Assembly (NCBI GenBank): GCA_024401395.1
Contig: JAKSLD010000004.1
Location: forward strand, 85,431 to 149,430
Length of the DNA stretch: 64,000 bases
DNA from: Bacteroidales bacterium
GTDB taxonomy: Bacteria; Bacteroidota; Bacteroidia; Bacteroidales; Marinilabiliaceae
Direction: 5' to 3'
Below the pieces are notes generated by a model. The model saw only the letters and a program-made list of their open reading frames with translations, did not search any database and was not told the DNA's origin. Positions 1-9,151 of the stretch are shown piece by piece. The first letter of the stretch is position 1, and every line of letters begins with the position of its first letter. The position numbers were made by a program, and so were the translations under genes.

Positions 1-1
1 A

Positions 2-1390
2 GGTATGGCGGTGTGGTTCCCGATGCTGTTCAGGATGAAGTTCCGCTTCACCAATCAGCAGCTCCTCTGCACCTCAGCCATCGTCATGGGTTTCTGCAAC
101 GTGATCACGATGCATAGTCACTCGATGACCGTATTGGTTGTGGCATGTTTCATTGCAGGAATAGCCAAGATACAAGGCACATTCGAGTGTATGAGTAACA
201 TTCAGTTGTGGATTACGCCAAAGCGTGACTTTGCTGTATTCTTTCCAGTGCTCCATATAATCCTTCTTACAGCAATAGAGGGCAGTGGATGGCTTGCGGC
301 ATGGCTGGGACATCATTTCACATGGGAGATGATGCACGTTTTTACTGTGGGCACAATGTCATTCGTGTTGCTGACGCAGATTGTCCTGTGTCGTCCGTTC
401 TGTCCTATGCCCAACCGCTTTTCTTTGAAAGGAACCGATTGGCAGGGAGCGCTGCTCATCTGCGTGACGATGCTCCTCATTTCGTACATCTTTGTCTATG
501 GTGATTACTATCGGTGGTTTGCAAACCAGCATATAAGAATGGTGGGTGCGTTTAGCCTACTCTTTGCAGGGCTTACGCTCTATCGACTTATTCAAAACCG
601 CTATCCATATGTTGAACTGCAACTGCTGAAGTGCAGGAACGTAGTGCCGATACTCATAGTCGTCACCTTGGCAGAACTTGCTTTCGGTGCCGAGCACACG
701 CTTGAGGAGATACTTTACACCGAGATTGTAGGACTTGAAGAGTTGACCAAGGAGAGTCAGTACCTATGGGCTTTGCCAGGTATGTTTCTAGGCATTGCGC
801 TCGACCTATACTGGCTGAAGGTTCAGAAGTGGAAAATCTGGAAACTGATAGGCATAGCTTTCCTATCAATCAGCGCATATGCTATGCTCATGCACACCAC
901 AGTGAGTATGGCTGTGAACATCGAGCAGTATCGCCTGGCTATCCTGCTTCGCGGCTTCGGCTACGGCATCCTTGCACCGACGCTGATGTGGGCGCTGGAC
1001 GAATCGGTACCAAGTCTTGAACAGTTCTTCATGGGCCTGTTCGTATTCAACATTGTTCACATGTATCTCGGCGGTGCCATGGGGTATGGTTTCTACACCA
1101 CAATCTTCTCGCATTTCCTCAATGAGGACATGATGCACTACGGTCGTCAGTTGACACAAACCAACATCGACCTTGCACATTTCAACTTTGGCGAATTTAT
1201 GGGTGGTGACTATCTGCACTCCATGATGCTAGTGGCGATAAAGCAGGTGTATGGTTACGTTATTTGGTTCTCCCTCATTCTGGCATCCATCTTCTTGTTG
1301 TGCGACATTCCAGCCGTGAGAACAAATATCCGCAAAGTACCACGCTGGCCAGTGTTTGCGATAGAATATCTGTCAAGAAAGTACAAGTAA
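2..1390 (+). CDS. MFS transporter, DHA2/EmrB-like, 5'-truncated by window edge
   Basis: The product is an integral membrane protein with about a dozen hydrophobic segments spread over 461 visible residues and short polar loops, consistent with a major facilitator superfamily drug:proton antiporter of the 14-helix DHA2 type. The first visible methionine lies at base 5 and the frame is open to the window edge. The N-terminal helices and the usual first motif are missing, so the real start lies upstream. A strong hairpin terminator follows within 15 bp of the stop. In Bacteroidetes such genes usually follow HlyD and TolC-type genes, which cannot be checked here. The substrate cannot be read from the sequence. 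The family call is moderately sure and the DHA2 subclass is inferred from overall pattern only. Confidence 0.6.
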   Translation, partial: GMAVWFPMLFRMKFRFTNQQLLCTSAIVMGFCNVITMHSHSMTVLVVACFIAGIAKIQGTFECMSNIQLWITPKRDFAVFFPVLHIILLTAIEGSGWLAAWLGHHFTWEMMHVFTVGTMSFVLLTQIVLCRPFCPMPNRFSLKGTDWQGALLICVTMLLISYIFVYGDYYRWFANQHIRMVGAFSLLFAGLTLYRLIQNRYPYVELQLLKCRNVVPILIVVTLAELAFGAEHTLEEILYTEIVGLEELTKESQYLWALPGMFLGIALDLYWLKVQKWKIWKLIGIAFLSISAYAMLMHTTVSMAVNIEQYRLAILLRGFGYGILAPTLMWALDESVPSLEQFFMGLFVFNIVHMYLGGAMGYGFYTTIFSHFLNEDMMHYGRQLTQTNIDLAHFNFGEFMGGDYLHSMMLVAIKQVYGYVIWFSLILASIFLLCDIPAVRTNIRKVPRWPVFAIEYLSRKYK

Positions 1391-1403
1391 GAGCGTAATA
1401 TCT

Positions 1404-1440
1404 AAATTCCCAATATCCTTACCGATGTTGGGAATTTTAA
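1404..1440 (+). terminator. Rho-independent terminator of the MFS gene
   Basis: A perfect 10-bp stem, AAATTCCCAA pairing with TTGGGAATTT, sits 14 bp after the transporter stop codon and is followed by a short T-rich tail. Confidence 0.7.
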
Positions 1441-1533
1441 CGTAAGAAAGCTACCATCATAAGGGGAAAGATAGAAGAGCAAGAAAAGGAAGGTGGGGAA
1501 TATAAGGCTGCGTGCAGTCTTTGTCAATGGAGG

Positions 1534-1580
1534 GTAGCTGCTGGTACAATGGAAGTACCTTGTTCATCGTAATTTTTTTA
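1534..1580 (+). repeat. Dispersed intergenic repeat, copy A
   Basis: This copy holds the core CCTTGTTCATCGTAATTTTT followed by TTA. GTA triplets precede it at 1534, 1544 and 1555, giving 10-11 bp spacing. It lies between the MFS terminator and the next gene. It is one of seven copies in the window, all in the same orientation. Confidence 0.85.
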
Positions 1581-1666
1581 TTCGATAAGTGTAACCTTAC
1601 ATCGGTATGCTACGTAAAAAATGAAAAAACAAATACAAACACCTTACAATTAATACAGAACTCGAT

Positions 1667-2146
1667 ATGGGAAGAGTAACCATTCGTAAGAAATGCATTA
1701 CGATTGCGCGCAAGGCGATGCGATCGGACAGTACTGCCAGAGTGGACGGCAAGAGTATCTTTATCAAGCGATATCCGGGGCATAACTATAAGCTTATCAT
1801 GGTTCACGTTACAAAGAAGCAACGTGCTGTGAGAGATATGTTTGCGGATGCCAATGTGCTTGCCAAAGAGGACATGAAGAGATGGAACAGAGTGAGACAT
1901 TGGGAGAGGTACGCACGGCAGCATAAGAAGCTGGGGGCATACAGAGCGGCGGTATCATATTACTATAAGATGATAAGAGAGCATGGGAAAGAGTTGAGGG
2001 AGATCAGGTTGCAGAGTCGAAGAGAGAAGGGCTTTGACAATAGAGGGGTAGATATGCGAGTTTTCAAGGAGAAGAATGTGTTTTTCTGGGTGAAGTTTGA
2101 GAGTGTGGATGAGTATATGGGGGCTTTGGAGAGGTTGGCGGGGTAG
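1667..2146 (+). CDS. Hypothetical basic protein, 159 aa
   Basis: I do not recognise a family. The protein is very rich in Arg and Lys (for example KKQRAVRDMF and RREKGFDNRG) and has no signal peptide or membrane segment. The middle (residues about 45-115) looks helical, and the last 30 residues are more hydrophobic (VFFWVKFESVDEYMG). The N-terminal IRKKCITIARK and the tyrosine-rich SYYYKM could suit a nucleic-acid-binding role, but that is inference. It stands alone between dispersed repeat copy A and the RM island promoter. Codon use is purine-rich (AGA, GGG), unlike the genes on either side. A competing reading of this stretch on the other strand is weaker. Confidence 0.55.
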   Translation: MGRVTIRKKCITIARKAMRSDSTARVDGKSIFIKRYPGHNYKLIMVHVTKKQRAVRDMFADANVLAKEDMKRWNRVRHWERYARQHKKLGAYRAAVSYYYKMIREHGKELREIRLQSRREKGFDNRGVDMRVFKEKNVFFWVKFESVDEYMGALERLAG

Positions 2147-2246
2147 AAGAGAGAAGAAACCACATCCCTTCAAATAGGAATGTAATAGGGAAGTAATGTT
2201 ACGTTAAGGCTCGGAGAAAAAGATTGGAGATATTGTCATTAGAAAA

Positions 2247-2277
2247 TTGTCTATGTTATAGAATTTTAATATCTTTG
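2247..2277 (+). promoter_or_regulatory. Bacteroidetes-type promoter of the type I RM operon
   Basis: TTG at 2247-2249, a 20-bp gap, then TATCTTTG at 2270-2277 match the Bacteroidetes TTTG-N19/20-TAnnTTTG consensus. Transcription would start about 2284, just before the remnant regulator and 150 bp before hsdM. It is one of the best promoter matches in the window. Confidence 0.75.
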
Positions 2278-2304
2278 TTTTAAATTATAATCAATTATGG
2301 CAAT

Positions 2305-2421
2305 ATGGCAAATCTGAAGTGGTGTAGCAATAGTATTCAACCTGACTTGCATACTTTAGACAGGATTGCCAAGCTCCTTGACGTTGACGTTAAGGAAATA
2401 TTAAACTCGACTGAAAAATAA
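2305..2421 (+). pseudogene. C-terminal remnant of an XRE/HTH regulator
   Basis: A 38-codon ORF ends 11 bp before hsdM. Its second half reads PDLHTLDRIAKLLDVDVKEI, which is the typical last part of a small XRE helix-turn-helix regulator of the kind often found before type I RM operons in Bacteroidales. The helix-turn-helix itself is missing and the frame is closed at 2281, so the DNA-binding part has been lost. The promoter upstream is intact, so a short peptide could still be made. It is too short for most gene finders. The family assignment rests on this C-terminal pattern only. Confidence 0.6.
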
Positions 2422-2432
2422 AACTTATTCTT

Positions 2433-4766
2433 ATGGATATTTCACAATCTCAAATAGTATCTTTTATATGGGGCATTGCAGATGATTGTTTGCGCGATGT
2501 GTTCGTTCGTGGACAATACCGTGATGTAATTCTACCTATGGTGGTACTTCGTCGTTTTGATGCATTGCTTGAAACAACCAAAGATGCTGTTGAAGAAGAA
2601 ATAAAGGCACAGCGTGATATTGGTCTTGATGAAGACTCGTTTGACGAAGGTGCTCTCTGTGATATTACCAAGTTGTCTTTCTACAATACCAGCAAGTGGA
2701 CGCTGAACCGAATTAAATCGCAGGCTACAGACAACAACGACCTGCTTTATAATAACTTTGTAGAGTACCTCAATGGATATAGCGAGAATGTCAAAGACGT
2801 GCTTCGAAACTTTGACTACTACGCAAAGGCCAAGCGTCTTGCTGATAATGACCGTTTGCTCTCTGTAATAGAGAAGATAACCGATCCTCACATTAACCTT
2901 ACAGACAGACCTGTCAATGATCCTGACGGATTGCCATTGCCTCCGCTCAGCAACATTGCCATGGGAACTATCTTCGAGGAACTACTCCGTAAGTTCAACG
3001 AAGAGAATAATGAGGAGACGGGAGCACACTTCACCCCACGCGATGCTATTGCACTTCTTGCTCGCCTTGTTTTTGAACCTGTCAAGGACAATCTCCCAAA
3101 GACAATTTCACTCTATGACCCGGCAGAGGGCTCTGGTGGCATGCTTACTGAAGGACGTGACTACCTAATGTCATTGGGGGTATCCTCCTCTGCCATTCAG
3201 TTGTCTGGCACAGAAATCAATCCTGAGACCTACGCTATCTGCAAGGCAGATTTGATTATCAAGGGAGTAGATCCATCTGGTATGCATCTAGGCAACACAA
3301 TCACTGATGACAACTTCCGTGGCAAGACATTTGGCTATTGCATCACGAACCCTCCTTATGGCAAGTCGTGGAAGACAGACAAGGCACGTATATATCATGA
3401 TGGAGCCTTGATTGACCATCGTTTTGAATTGCCTCTCACCAACTTCAAGGGTGATACAGAAGTCGTTGATTCAACTCCACGTACAAGTGACGGTCAGTTG
3501 CTCTTCATCCTTGAAGAGGTCAACAAGATGAAGCCTGTTGAATATCAGCCACAGGGAAGCCGTGTGGCAAGTGTTCACAATGGATCATCACTATTTACAG
3601 GAGATGCTGGAAGTGGAGAAAGCAATATCCGTCGTTATCTCATTGAAAACGACTTGGTAGATGCCATCGTTCAGTTGCCTAATAATATTTTCTACAATAC
3701 AGGTATCTCGACATACGTTTGGATTTTGACCAATAAGAAAGCCAATCATCGTCAAGGTAAGGTACAACTCATAGATGCCAGCCAAGCGTTTGAGAAGCTT
3801 CGCAAGAACCAAGGCTCACGCAACTGCACCATTACACCGGAACATGCAGAGATGATTGTACAGAGCTACATGACATTCTCTAACCAAGAGGCTACAGATG
3901 GATGTCCGATAGTCAGCAAAATATTCAATAACGACGACTTCCGCTACTTCTCTGTAACCATTGAGCGACCACTTCGTCTTCGTGCTCAGTTCTCTGCTTT
4001 GAAAGTAGATGAACTACTCTATGACAATAAAGATCTTGAATTTACCAAGTATCTCTACCAGACTTATGGCAATGCTGTATTCACAGGTCTGACAGATAAG
4101 ATAACAGAGATAAAGGAGTATCTTGCCGAAGAGGAAATCAAGAAGACCGACAAGCAATTGGAAGGTCTTATTTCCGCAAAGAAATGGACGGAGCGCAAGG
4201 AACTTTTGGATGCTGCTCAGAAAATAATGCACATTGTAGGCACTGATGTCTATATGGACTATAATGTCTTTGCGGATAAGGTTGCTGCTGCAGCCAAGAA
4301 CGAAAAAATGAAGCTCACAGCAGGTCAGCTCAAAACCATCTGTCGTGCCATGTCTGTTGCCGATCCAGAGGCAAAGCCTGTTATCAAAAAGGAACTGAAA
4401 CTAGGGGCTAAGGAATACGCAGAACTCACTGATAGTTTCGGAATCAGCGAGAATCGACTTTCTGACTATGGCATAATAGCCGAGGGCAAAAAGTTCGTGC
4501 AGTATGAACCAGATAGCGACTTGCGCGACGGCGAGAAGATTCCTGTAACTGAAGACATTTATGAGTACTTCCAGCGTGAGGTCCGTCCATACGTTGCTGA
4601 TGCGTGGATTGACCTGCCAAGCACCAAGATAGGTTGTGAGATTTCCTTCAATAAGTATTTCTATAAGCCTGCTCCATTGCGTTCACTCGCTGAGAACGAG
4701 GCAGATATTCTTGCCCTCGACGAGCAGAGCCAGGGATTTATTAAGTCACTCTTTGAATTGATGTAA
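2433..4766 (+). CDS. hsdM: Type I restriction-modification DNA methyltransferase subunit M
   Basis: HsdM transfers a methyl group from S-adenosylmethionine to the N6 of adenine in the site chosen by HsdS, and is needed for both the modification and restriction complexes. The protein has 777 residues. It has an N-terminal helical HsdM domain (about 1-140), the SAM-binding motif DPAEGSGGM near residue 229 and the catalytic NPPY motif at about 306-309 (CITNPPYGKSW). The C-terminal extension of about 200 residues is longer than in short (about 500 aa) HsdM proteins but is seen in larger family members. It is the first full gene of the island, with DUF1016 (17 bp later) and hsdS following at short spacing, so one operon is likely. 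The catalytic motifs look intact. Confidence 0.95.
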   Translation: MDISQSQIVSFIWGIADDCLRDVFVRGQYRDVILPMVVLRRFDALLETTKDAVEEEIKAQRDIGLDEDSFDEGALCDITKLSFYNTSKWTLNRIKSQATDNNDLLYNNFVEYLNGYSENVKDVLRNFDYYAKAKRLADNDRLLSVIEKITDPHINLTDRPVNDPDGLPLPPLSNIAMGTIFEELLRKFNEENNEETGAHFTPRDAIALLARLVFEPVKDNLPKTISLYDPAEGSGGMLTEGRDYLMSLGVSSSAIQLSGTEINPETYAICKADLIIKGVDPSGMHLGNTITDDNFRGKTFGYCITNPPYGKSWKTDKARIYHDGALIDHRFELPLTNFKGDTEVVDSTPRTSDGQLLFILEEVNKMKPVEYQPQGSRVASVHNGSSLFTGDAGSGESNIRRYLIENDLVDAIVQLPNNIFYNTGISTYVWILTNKKANHRQGKVQLIDASQAFEKLRKNQGSRNCTITPEHAEMIVQSYMTFSNQEATDGCPIVSKIFNNDDFRYFSVTIERPLRLRAQFSALKVDELLYDNKDLEFTKYLYQTYGNAVFTGLTDKITEIKEYLAEEEIKKTDKQLEGLISAKKWTERKELLDAAQKIMHIVGTDVYMDYNVFADKVAAAAKNEKMKLTAGQLKTICRAMSVADPEAKPVIKKELKLGAKEYAELTDSFGISENRLSDYGIIAEGKKFVQYEPDSDLRDGEKIPVTEDIYEYFQREVRPYVADAWIDLPSTKIGCEISFNKYFYKPAPLRSLAENEADILALDEQSQGFIKSLFELM

Positions 4767-4783
4767 AAGAATAGAAAGCTATT

Positions 4784-5926
4784 ATGAGTCAACAAGAACA
4801 GATGATTCCTACAGAGATAGATACAAGAGCCGAACAGTTGTCGGACAAGATAGTACGCCTGATAGCACAAGCGCGCAGTCATGTTGCCACAACGGTAAAT
4901 ACGGCTCAAGTATATACATACTTTCAGATTGGTCGTTACATCGTTGAGGACGAACAAGGCGGCAAGGTACGTGCGGAGTATGGCAAGGGAATATTGAAAC
5001 GGGTGTCAGAACGACTCACCGAACGATTAGGTAAAGGTTGGTCGGTGGAGAATCTTCGACAAATGAGAAAGTTCTTTGTTACTTATTCTCAGTATTATTC
5101 CATTGAAAACAACAATGTTCACAAAAAACCAGACAGTGTCTTGGAAATTAAGAACGCAAAAATCCCAGACAGTGTCTTGGATTTTAGGAATTCACACATG
5201 CCGGACTCTGTATTTGTGCTTTCTTGGTCTCACTATCAAGTATTGTGTAATGTTGAAGACTCCAACGCTCGCAGCTTTTATGAGATAGAGGCTCGCAAAC
5301 AGAACTGGAGCACTCGCCAACTGCAACGTCAGATAGGTAGCGGACTCTATGAGCGGTTGGCACTGAGTCGCAACAAGGAAGATGTGATGCGACTGGCTAC
5401 CGAAGGGCAAGTGGTGGAGAAACCGGCTGATATCATAAAAGACCCATTAGTGTTGGAGTTTATCGGATTGAAAGCCGATGCTGCATATAGCGAAAGTGAC
5501 CTTGAGGGAGCGATAATAAGCAGATTGCAGGATTTCTTGCTCGAAATGGGCAAAGGCTTCCTTTTTGAGGCTCGACAAAAGCGTTTCACCTTTGAGGAAC
5601 GGCACTTCTACGTTGACCTTGTGCTTTATAATCGTCTTCTACAATGCTATGTGCTTGTGGATTTGAAGATGGACGACCTCACACATCAAGACCTCGGGCA
5701 GATGCAGATGTATGTCAACTACTACGACCGTTATGTAAAAGAAGATTTTGAGAAGCCAACCATAGGAATTCTTCTATGTGAACGCAAGAACGATGCTCTT
5801 GTGGAGCTTACACTTCCGCAAGATGCCAACATCTATGCTCAGCAGTACGCCCTTTGTCTTCCAGATAAGGCATTGCTTCAACAGAAACTACGTGAGTGGA
5901 TTGACGAATTCCGTAAAGAAGAATAA
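4784..5926 (+). CDS. PDDEXK nuclease domain protein, DUF1016/YhcG family
   Basis: This 380-residue protein has the DUF1016 layout. An N-terminal helical/winged-helix part (about 10-180, with YGKGILKRVSERL and GWSVENLRQMRKFF) is followed by a C-terminal PD-(D/E)xK nuclease-like core (about 225-370). The core carries FYVDLVLY near residue 275 and VLVDLKM near 293, then a conserved QMQMYVNYYD. Such proteins often sit between hsdM and hsdS in type I RM operons, as here, and a DNA-cleaving or structural accessory role is inferred. Between the two domains (residues about 112-150) the motif PDSV occurs three times (PDSVLE, PDSVLD, PDSVFV) at 14-17-residue spacing. The hsdS start follows 5 bp after the stop. 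Confidence 0.85.
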   Translation: MSQQEQMIPTEIDTRAEQLSDKIVRLIAQARSHVATTVNTAQVYTYFQIGRYIVEDEQGGKVRAEYGKGILKRVSERLTERLGKGWSVENLRQMRKFFVTYSQYYSIENNNVHKKPDSVLEIKNAKIPDSVLDFRNSHMPDSVFVLSWSHYQVLCNVEDSNARSFYEIEARKQNWSTRQLQRQIGSGLYERLALSRNKEDVMRLATEGQVVEKPADIIKDPLVLEFIGLKADAAYSESDLEGAIISRLQDFLLEMGKGFLFEARQKRFTFEERHFYVDLVLYNRLLQCYVLVDLKMDDLTHQDLGQMQMYVNYYDRYVKEDFEKPTIGILLCERKNDALVELTLPQDANIYAQQYALCLPDKALLQQKLREWIDEFRKEE

Positions 5927-5931
5927 AGGTT

Positions 5932-7215
5932 ATGCAAAGATACGATTCATACAAAGATAGCGGCATTCAATGGCTGGGGGAAATTCCTAGCCATTGGGAA
6001 GTGGTTCGCACCAAAACTATTTCTCGTTTATATACAGGAAATAGTTTGAATGAGAGAGCAAAGGAGAAGTACTCTACTCCTTGCGAAGATGCCTATCCGT
6101 ACATATCTTCAAAGGACGTTTCTCTAGAAACAGAGGATGTTAGCTATGATAATGGGCTACGTGTACCTAAAACAGACTACGGATTTGAAATTGCACCAGC
6201 AAATTCTTTCTTGTTGTGCATCGAAGGTGGAAGTGCAGGAAGAAAACGTGCTTTTTTAGACAAGGAGGTGTGTTTTGTTAACAAACTGTGCTGTTTCAAT
6301 TCAACAATTCATTCCAAATTTCACTATTATACTACTCAGGGCTTTTACTTCAATTCTAAATTCAAGAGTTGTATGCAAGGTTTAATTGGAGGAGTTTCAG
6401 TTTCTGCAATTAAAGATTTCTACGTTGCTTTGCCTCCATATAATGAACAGCAAGCCATTGCTTCCTACCTTGACAATGCTACAGCCAAGATTGACGAAGC
6501 CATAGCACAACAACATAAAATGATTGACCTCTTGAACGAGCGCAAGCAGATTATCATCAATAATGCTGTGACTAAAGGGTTGAATCCTAATGTGAAGATG
6601 AAGGATAGTGGCGTGGATTGGATTGGGGAGATACCGGAACATTGGGAAATGAAAAGACTAAAATCAATTCTCAGTGTTAAGGACAAACGAAATGTTGACC
6701 CAGAAGCATTATTACTCTCCGTCTATACTGCTATTGGGGTGCGCCCAAGGCAGGAACTTGAAGAACGAGGGAACAGAGCTAGCACAGTCATAAATTATAA
6801 AATTGTCAGCAAAGGCGACTTGATAGTTAATAGATTACTTGCTTGGATGGGTGCCTATGGTTTGTCAAATTATAATGGCGTAACAAGCCCAGATTATGAT
6901 GTGTATTCATTCCATGCTGATGTAAACCGGGGGTATTACGAGACTCTCTTCCGAAATACTCAATTCAAATCGGATTGCTACAAATATGGTCATGGGATAA
7001 TGATGATGCGTTGGCGAACTTACTCTGATGAGTTCCTAAGTATCAATGTTCCTATACCGCCAAAACAAGAGCAAGATGCGATTTTTGATTACTTAAAACC
7101 TCAGATTGATAAAATCGAAGAAGGTGCATTACATTGTAATAATATGATTTTCCTCCTTCAAGAGCGTAAACAAATCATCATCAACGAAGTGGTAACAGGA
7201 AAAGTAAAAGTTTAG
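5932..7215 (+). CDS. hsdS: Type I restriction-modification specificity subunit S
   Basis: HsdS recognises the bipartite DNA target and brings HsdM and HsdR to it. The 427-residue protein shows the expected two-fold layout. KDSGIQWLGEIPSHWE (about 5-20) opens target recognition domain 1, and KDSGVDWIGEIPEHWE (about 224-239) opens domain 2. Each half ends with a helical spacer containing ERKQIIIN, at about 203 and 414. The two recognition domains are unlike each other, as expected for a split target. The last residues, VVTGKVKV, recur in two fragments further down the island (near 11.8 and 12.8 kb), which marks recombination at this gene end. The next gene starts 5 bp later. Confidence 0.95.
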   Translation: MQRYDSYKDSGIQWLGEIPSHWEVVRTKTISRLYTGNSLNERAKEKYSTPCEDAYPYISSKDVSLETEDVSYDNGLRVPKTDYGFEIAPANSFLLCIEGGSAGRKRAFLDKEVCFVNKLCCFNSTIHSKFHYYTTQGFYFNSKFKSCMQGLIGGVSVSAIKDFYVALPPYNEQQAIASYLDNATAKIDEAIAQQHKMIDLLNERKQIIINNAVTKGLNPNVKMKDSGVDWIGEIPEHWEMKRLKSILSVKDKRNVDPEALLLSVYTAIGVRPRQELEERGNRASTVINYKIVSKGDLIVNRLLAWMGAYGLSNYNGVTSPDYDVYSFHADVNRGYYETLFRNTQFKSDCYKYGHGIMMMRWRTYSDEFLSINVPIPPKQEQDAIFDYLKPQIDKIEEGALHCNNMIFLLQERKQIIINEVVTGKVKV

Positions 7216-7220
7216 AGAAA

Positions 7221-9035
7221 ATGAAAATCAATTCAATACAGATAAAAAATATTAGAGGACTTGCAGACAAAACAATCATTCTTGATATGATTCCTAATAA
7301 GCCAAGTGTGTTGGTCGCTCCTAATGGCTCAGGGAAATCATCTTTTGCGTTAGCATTTGAGAGACTTAACAAGAATAGAATTAAATTGGAGGATGGAGAT
7401 TATTATCAAAATATAGAAAACAATAAGCCTGAAATAAGACTTAAAGTTGATGATGTTGAGTATCTTGCAAATGAGAGGAGAAATGACATTGCTTCACAAT
7501 TCGCATGTTTTGTAATCAATAGCAAAAATAAACCGAAAACAATTCAAAGAAATATTGAAGGACGCAACGTTCCTACTTCGAAAATGACAGTTGCGCCAAT
7601 TGTTTTGGCTAAGATTGTACCCAATATGGATTTCACATATGACTTCAAGGAAGACAAACAATTGACGGGATTCCAGCGAGGTGTTATTGTGAAAATAAAT
7701 CATTTGTTGGGAAATAAGTCTTTCTTGTATGACTTAGACCTTGTAAATTTAAACCAAAAACATAAACTGCAAGCAATAGAAACGTTCATAAACAACGTTA
7801 GGTCATATATTGGCACGGGTTCAAAAGATCATATATATAAAAGTATTACAGATAATGATATTGCACCTTTGAACAGGGCAACGCCATGTGTGCAAAAGAT
7901 AGTTGGCAAACTGCGGAATTTAGAATGTTATGCAAACATGCCTGAAGCGAGATTGTATCTTGATGCTATTCAACTTATTTTGGTATATAACAACGACAAA
8001 GATGCTTTTACCAATAGAATCAAAAGGTCTCGATATCTTGACTTAAAAGAAAGATATGTAACTCTTTTTGCATCTTTAAAAGACACTTGGAAAAATATTA
8101 GGCCAAAAGAGGTTGACGGCAATCTCATCATAGAAATAGATAATAGTGAGCAGCTTTCTAATGGAGAAAGAGATATCATTGTGTTCCTAGCTATGCTTGA
8201 AAAGGCAAAGATGAAACTAAATAAGGATAATAATATACTTATTATAGACGAGGTGTTTGATTATTTAGATGATGCAAACTTTATATCTGCGCAGTATTAT
8301 ATATCAAAGTATATTGAAGAATTCAAAGAAGAAAATAAAAGAATTAGAAGATATAATACTGCTATCCCAGCAGAACAATCCCCCAAAGCTGAGAAAAATT
8401 TTTTCCCTGTTATTTTAACACATTTAGATCCTGTTACGTTTAAGCAATTTGGGTATAAAGATTTAAAAGTATATTACTTCGATGATTACACATCTGCTCA
8501 AGTATCTGAAAATATGAAGAAATTAATTCGTTTGCGTGATACTTTAGAGAAGAATGACAAATCTAATAACACTACGACGGATTTGGTCTCGAGTCATTTA
8601 CTGCACTATCACAATACTCCTGTTGATTTATCTGCTACCTTAACAGACCAATGCTTTACTCGATGGAGAAATGTGCAGAATTTTAAGGAAGATTGTAAGA
8701 CCGAGGCAGAAAAATACATCACAAATGTAACACCTTTTGATCCAATTGCAGTTTGTGTTTGGCTAAGGGAATGCATTGAAAAGTATGTTTTTAACATGCT
8801 TAATACAAACCAACAACAATTTTTTTTGCAAGAACATGGAACTAAGAAAAAATTACAGTTTGCCGCAGAAAATGGTGTAGATTATCCAGAAGTATTCTCT
8901 TTGCTAGGTCTTATATACAATAACCCTTTGCATTTAGGAAGCGATGGAGAAACGAAATCAGATACGACTCTCGCTTCTAGACTAAAAAATAATACAATAA
9001 AAGCGATGATAAAAAGTGTAATGGAAACTAATTGA
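7221..9035 (+). CDS. ABC/SMC-like ATPase, RM-island accessory
   Basis: This is a 604-residue ATP-binding protein of the RecF/SMC/AAA_21 type. It has Walker A at residues 33-40 (APNGSGKS), an ABC-signature-like LSNGERDI near 312, and Walker B ILIIDE at about 338-343 followed by a D-loop-like VFDYLDD. The stretch between holds a long insertion rather than a classical coiled coil. The C-terminal 240 residues (with PFDPIAVCVWLREC) match no nuclease motif that I can see. It lies 5 bp after hsdS and is probably co-transcribed. A role in phage defence, alone or with the following GmrSD-like gene, is inference from position. I cannot assign it to a named system. Confidence 0.75.
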   Translation: MKINSIQIKNIRGLADKTIILDMIPNKPSVLVAPNGSGKSSFALAFERLNKNRIKLEDGDYYQNIENNKPEIRLKVDDVEYLANERRNDIASQFACFVINSKNKPKTIQRNIEGRNVPTSKMTVAPIVLAKIVPNMDFTYDFKEDKQLTGFQRGVIVKINHLLGNKSFLYDLDLVNLNQKHKLQAIETFINNVRSYIGTGSKDHIYKSITDNDIAPLNRATPCVQKIVGKLRNLECYANMPEARLYLDAIQLILVYNNDKDAFTNRIKRSRYLDLKERYVTLFASLKDTWKNIRPKEVDGNLIIEIDNSEQLSNGERDIIVFLAMLEKAKMKLNKDNNILIIDEVFDYLDDANFISAQYYISKYIEEFKEENKRIRRYNTAIPAEQSPKAEKNFFPVILTHLDPVTFKQFGYKDLKVYYFDDYTSAQVSENMKKLIRLRDTLEKNDKSNNTTTDLVSSHLLHYHNTPVDLSATLTDQCFTRWRNVQNFKEDCKTEAEKYITNVTPFDPIAVCVWLRECIEKYVFNMLNTNQQQFFLQEHGTKKKLQFAAENGVDYPEVFSLLGLIYNNPLHLGSDGETKSDTTLASRLKNNTIKAMIKSVMETN

Positions 9036-9151
9036 CCATATCTTGTTGATACGTAAATCGTATGACGGGCAACTAGTAAAAGACAATAGATATGCTCAAT
9101 GTATTTGAAATAAATACTATAAAACTAGATAAAATTTAAACGGCAAATAAT

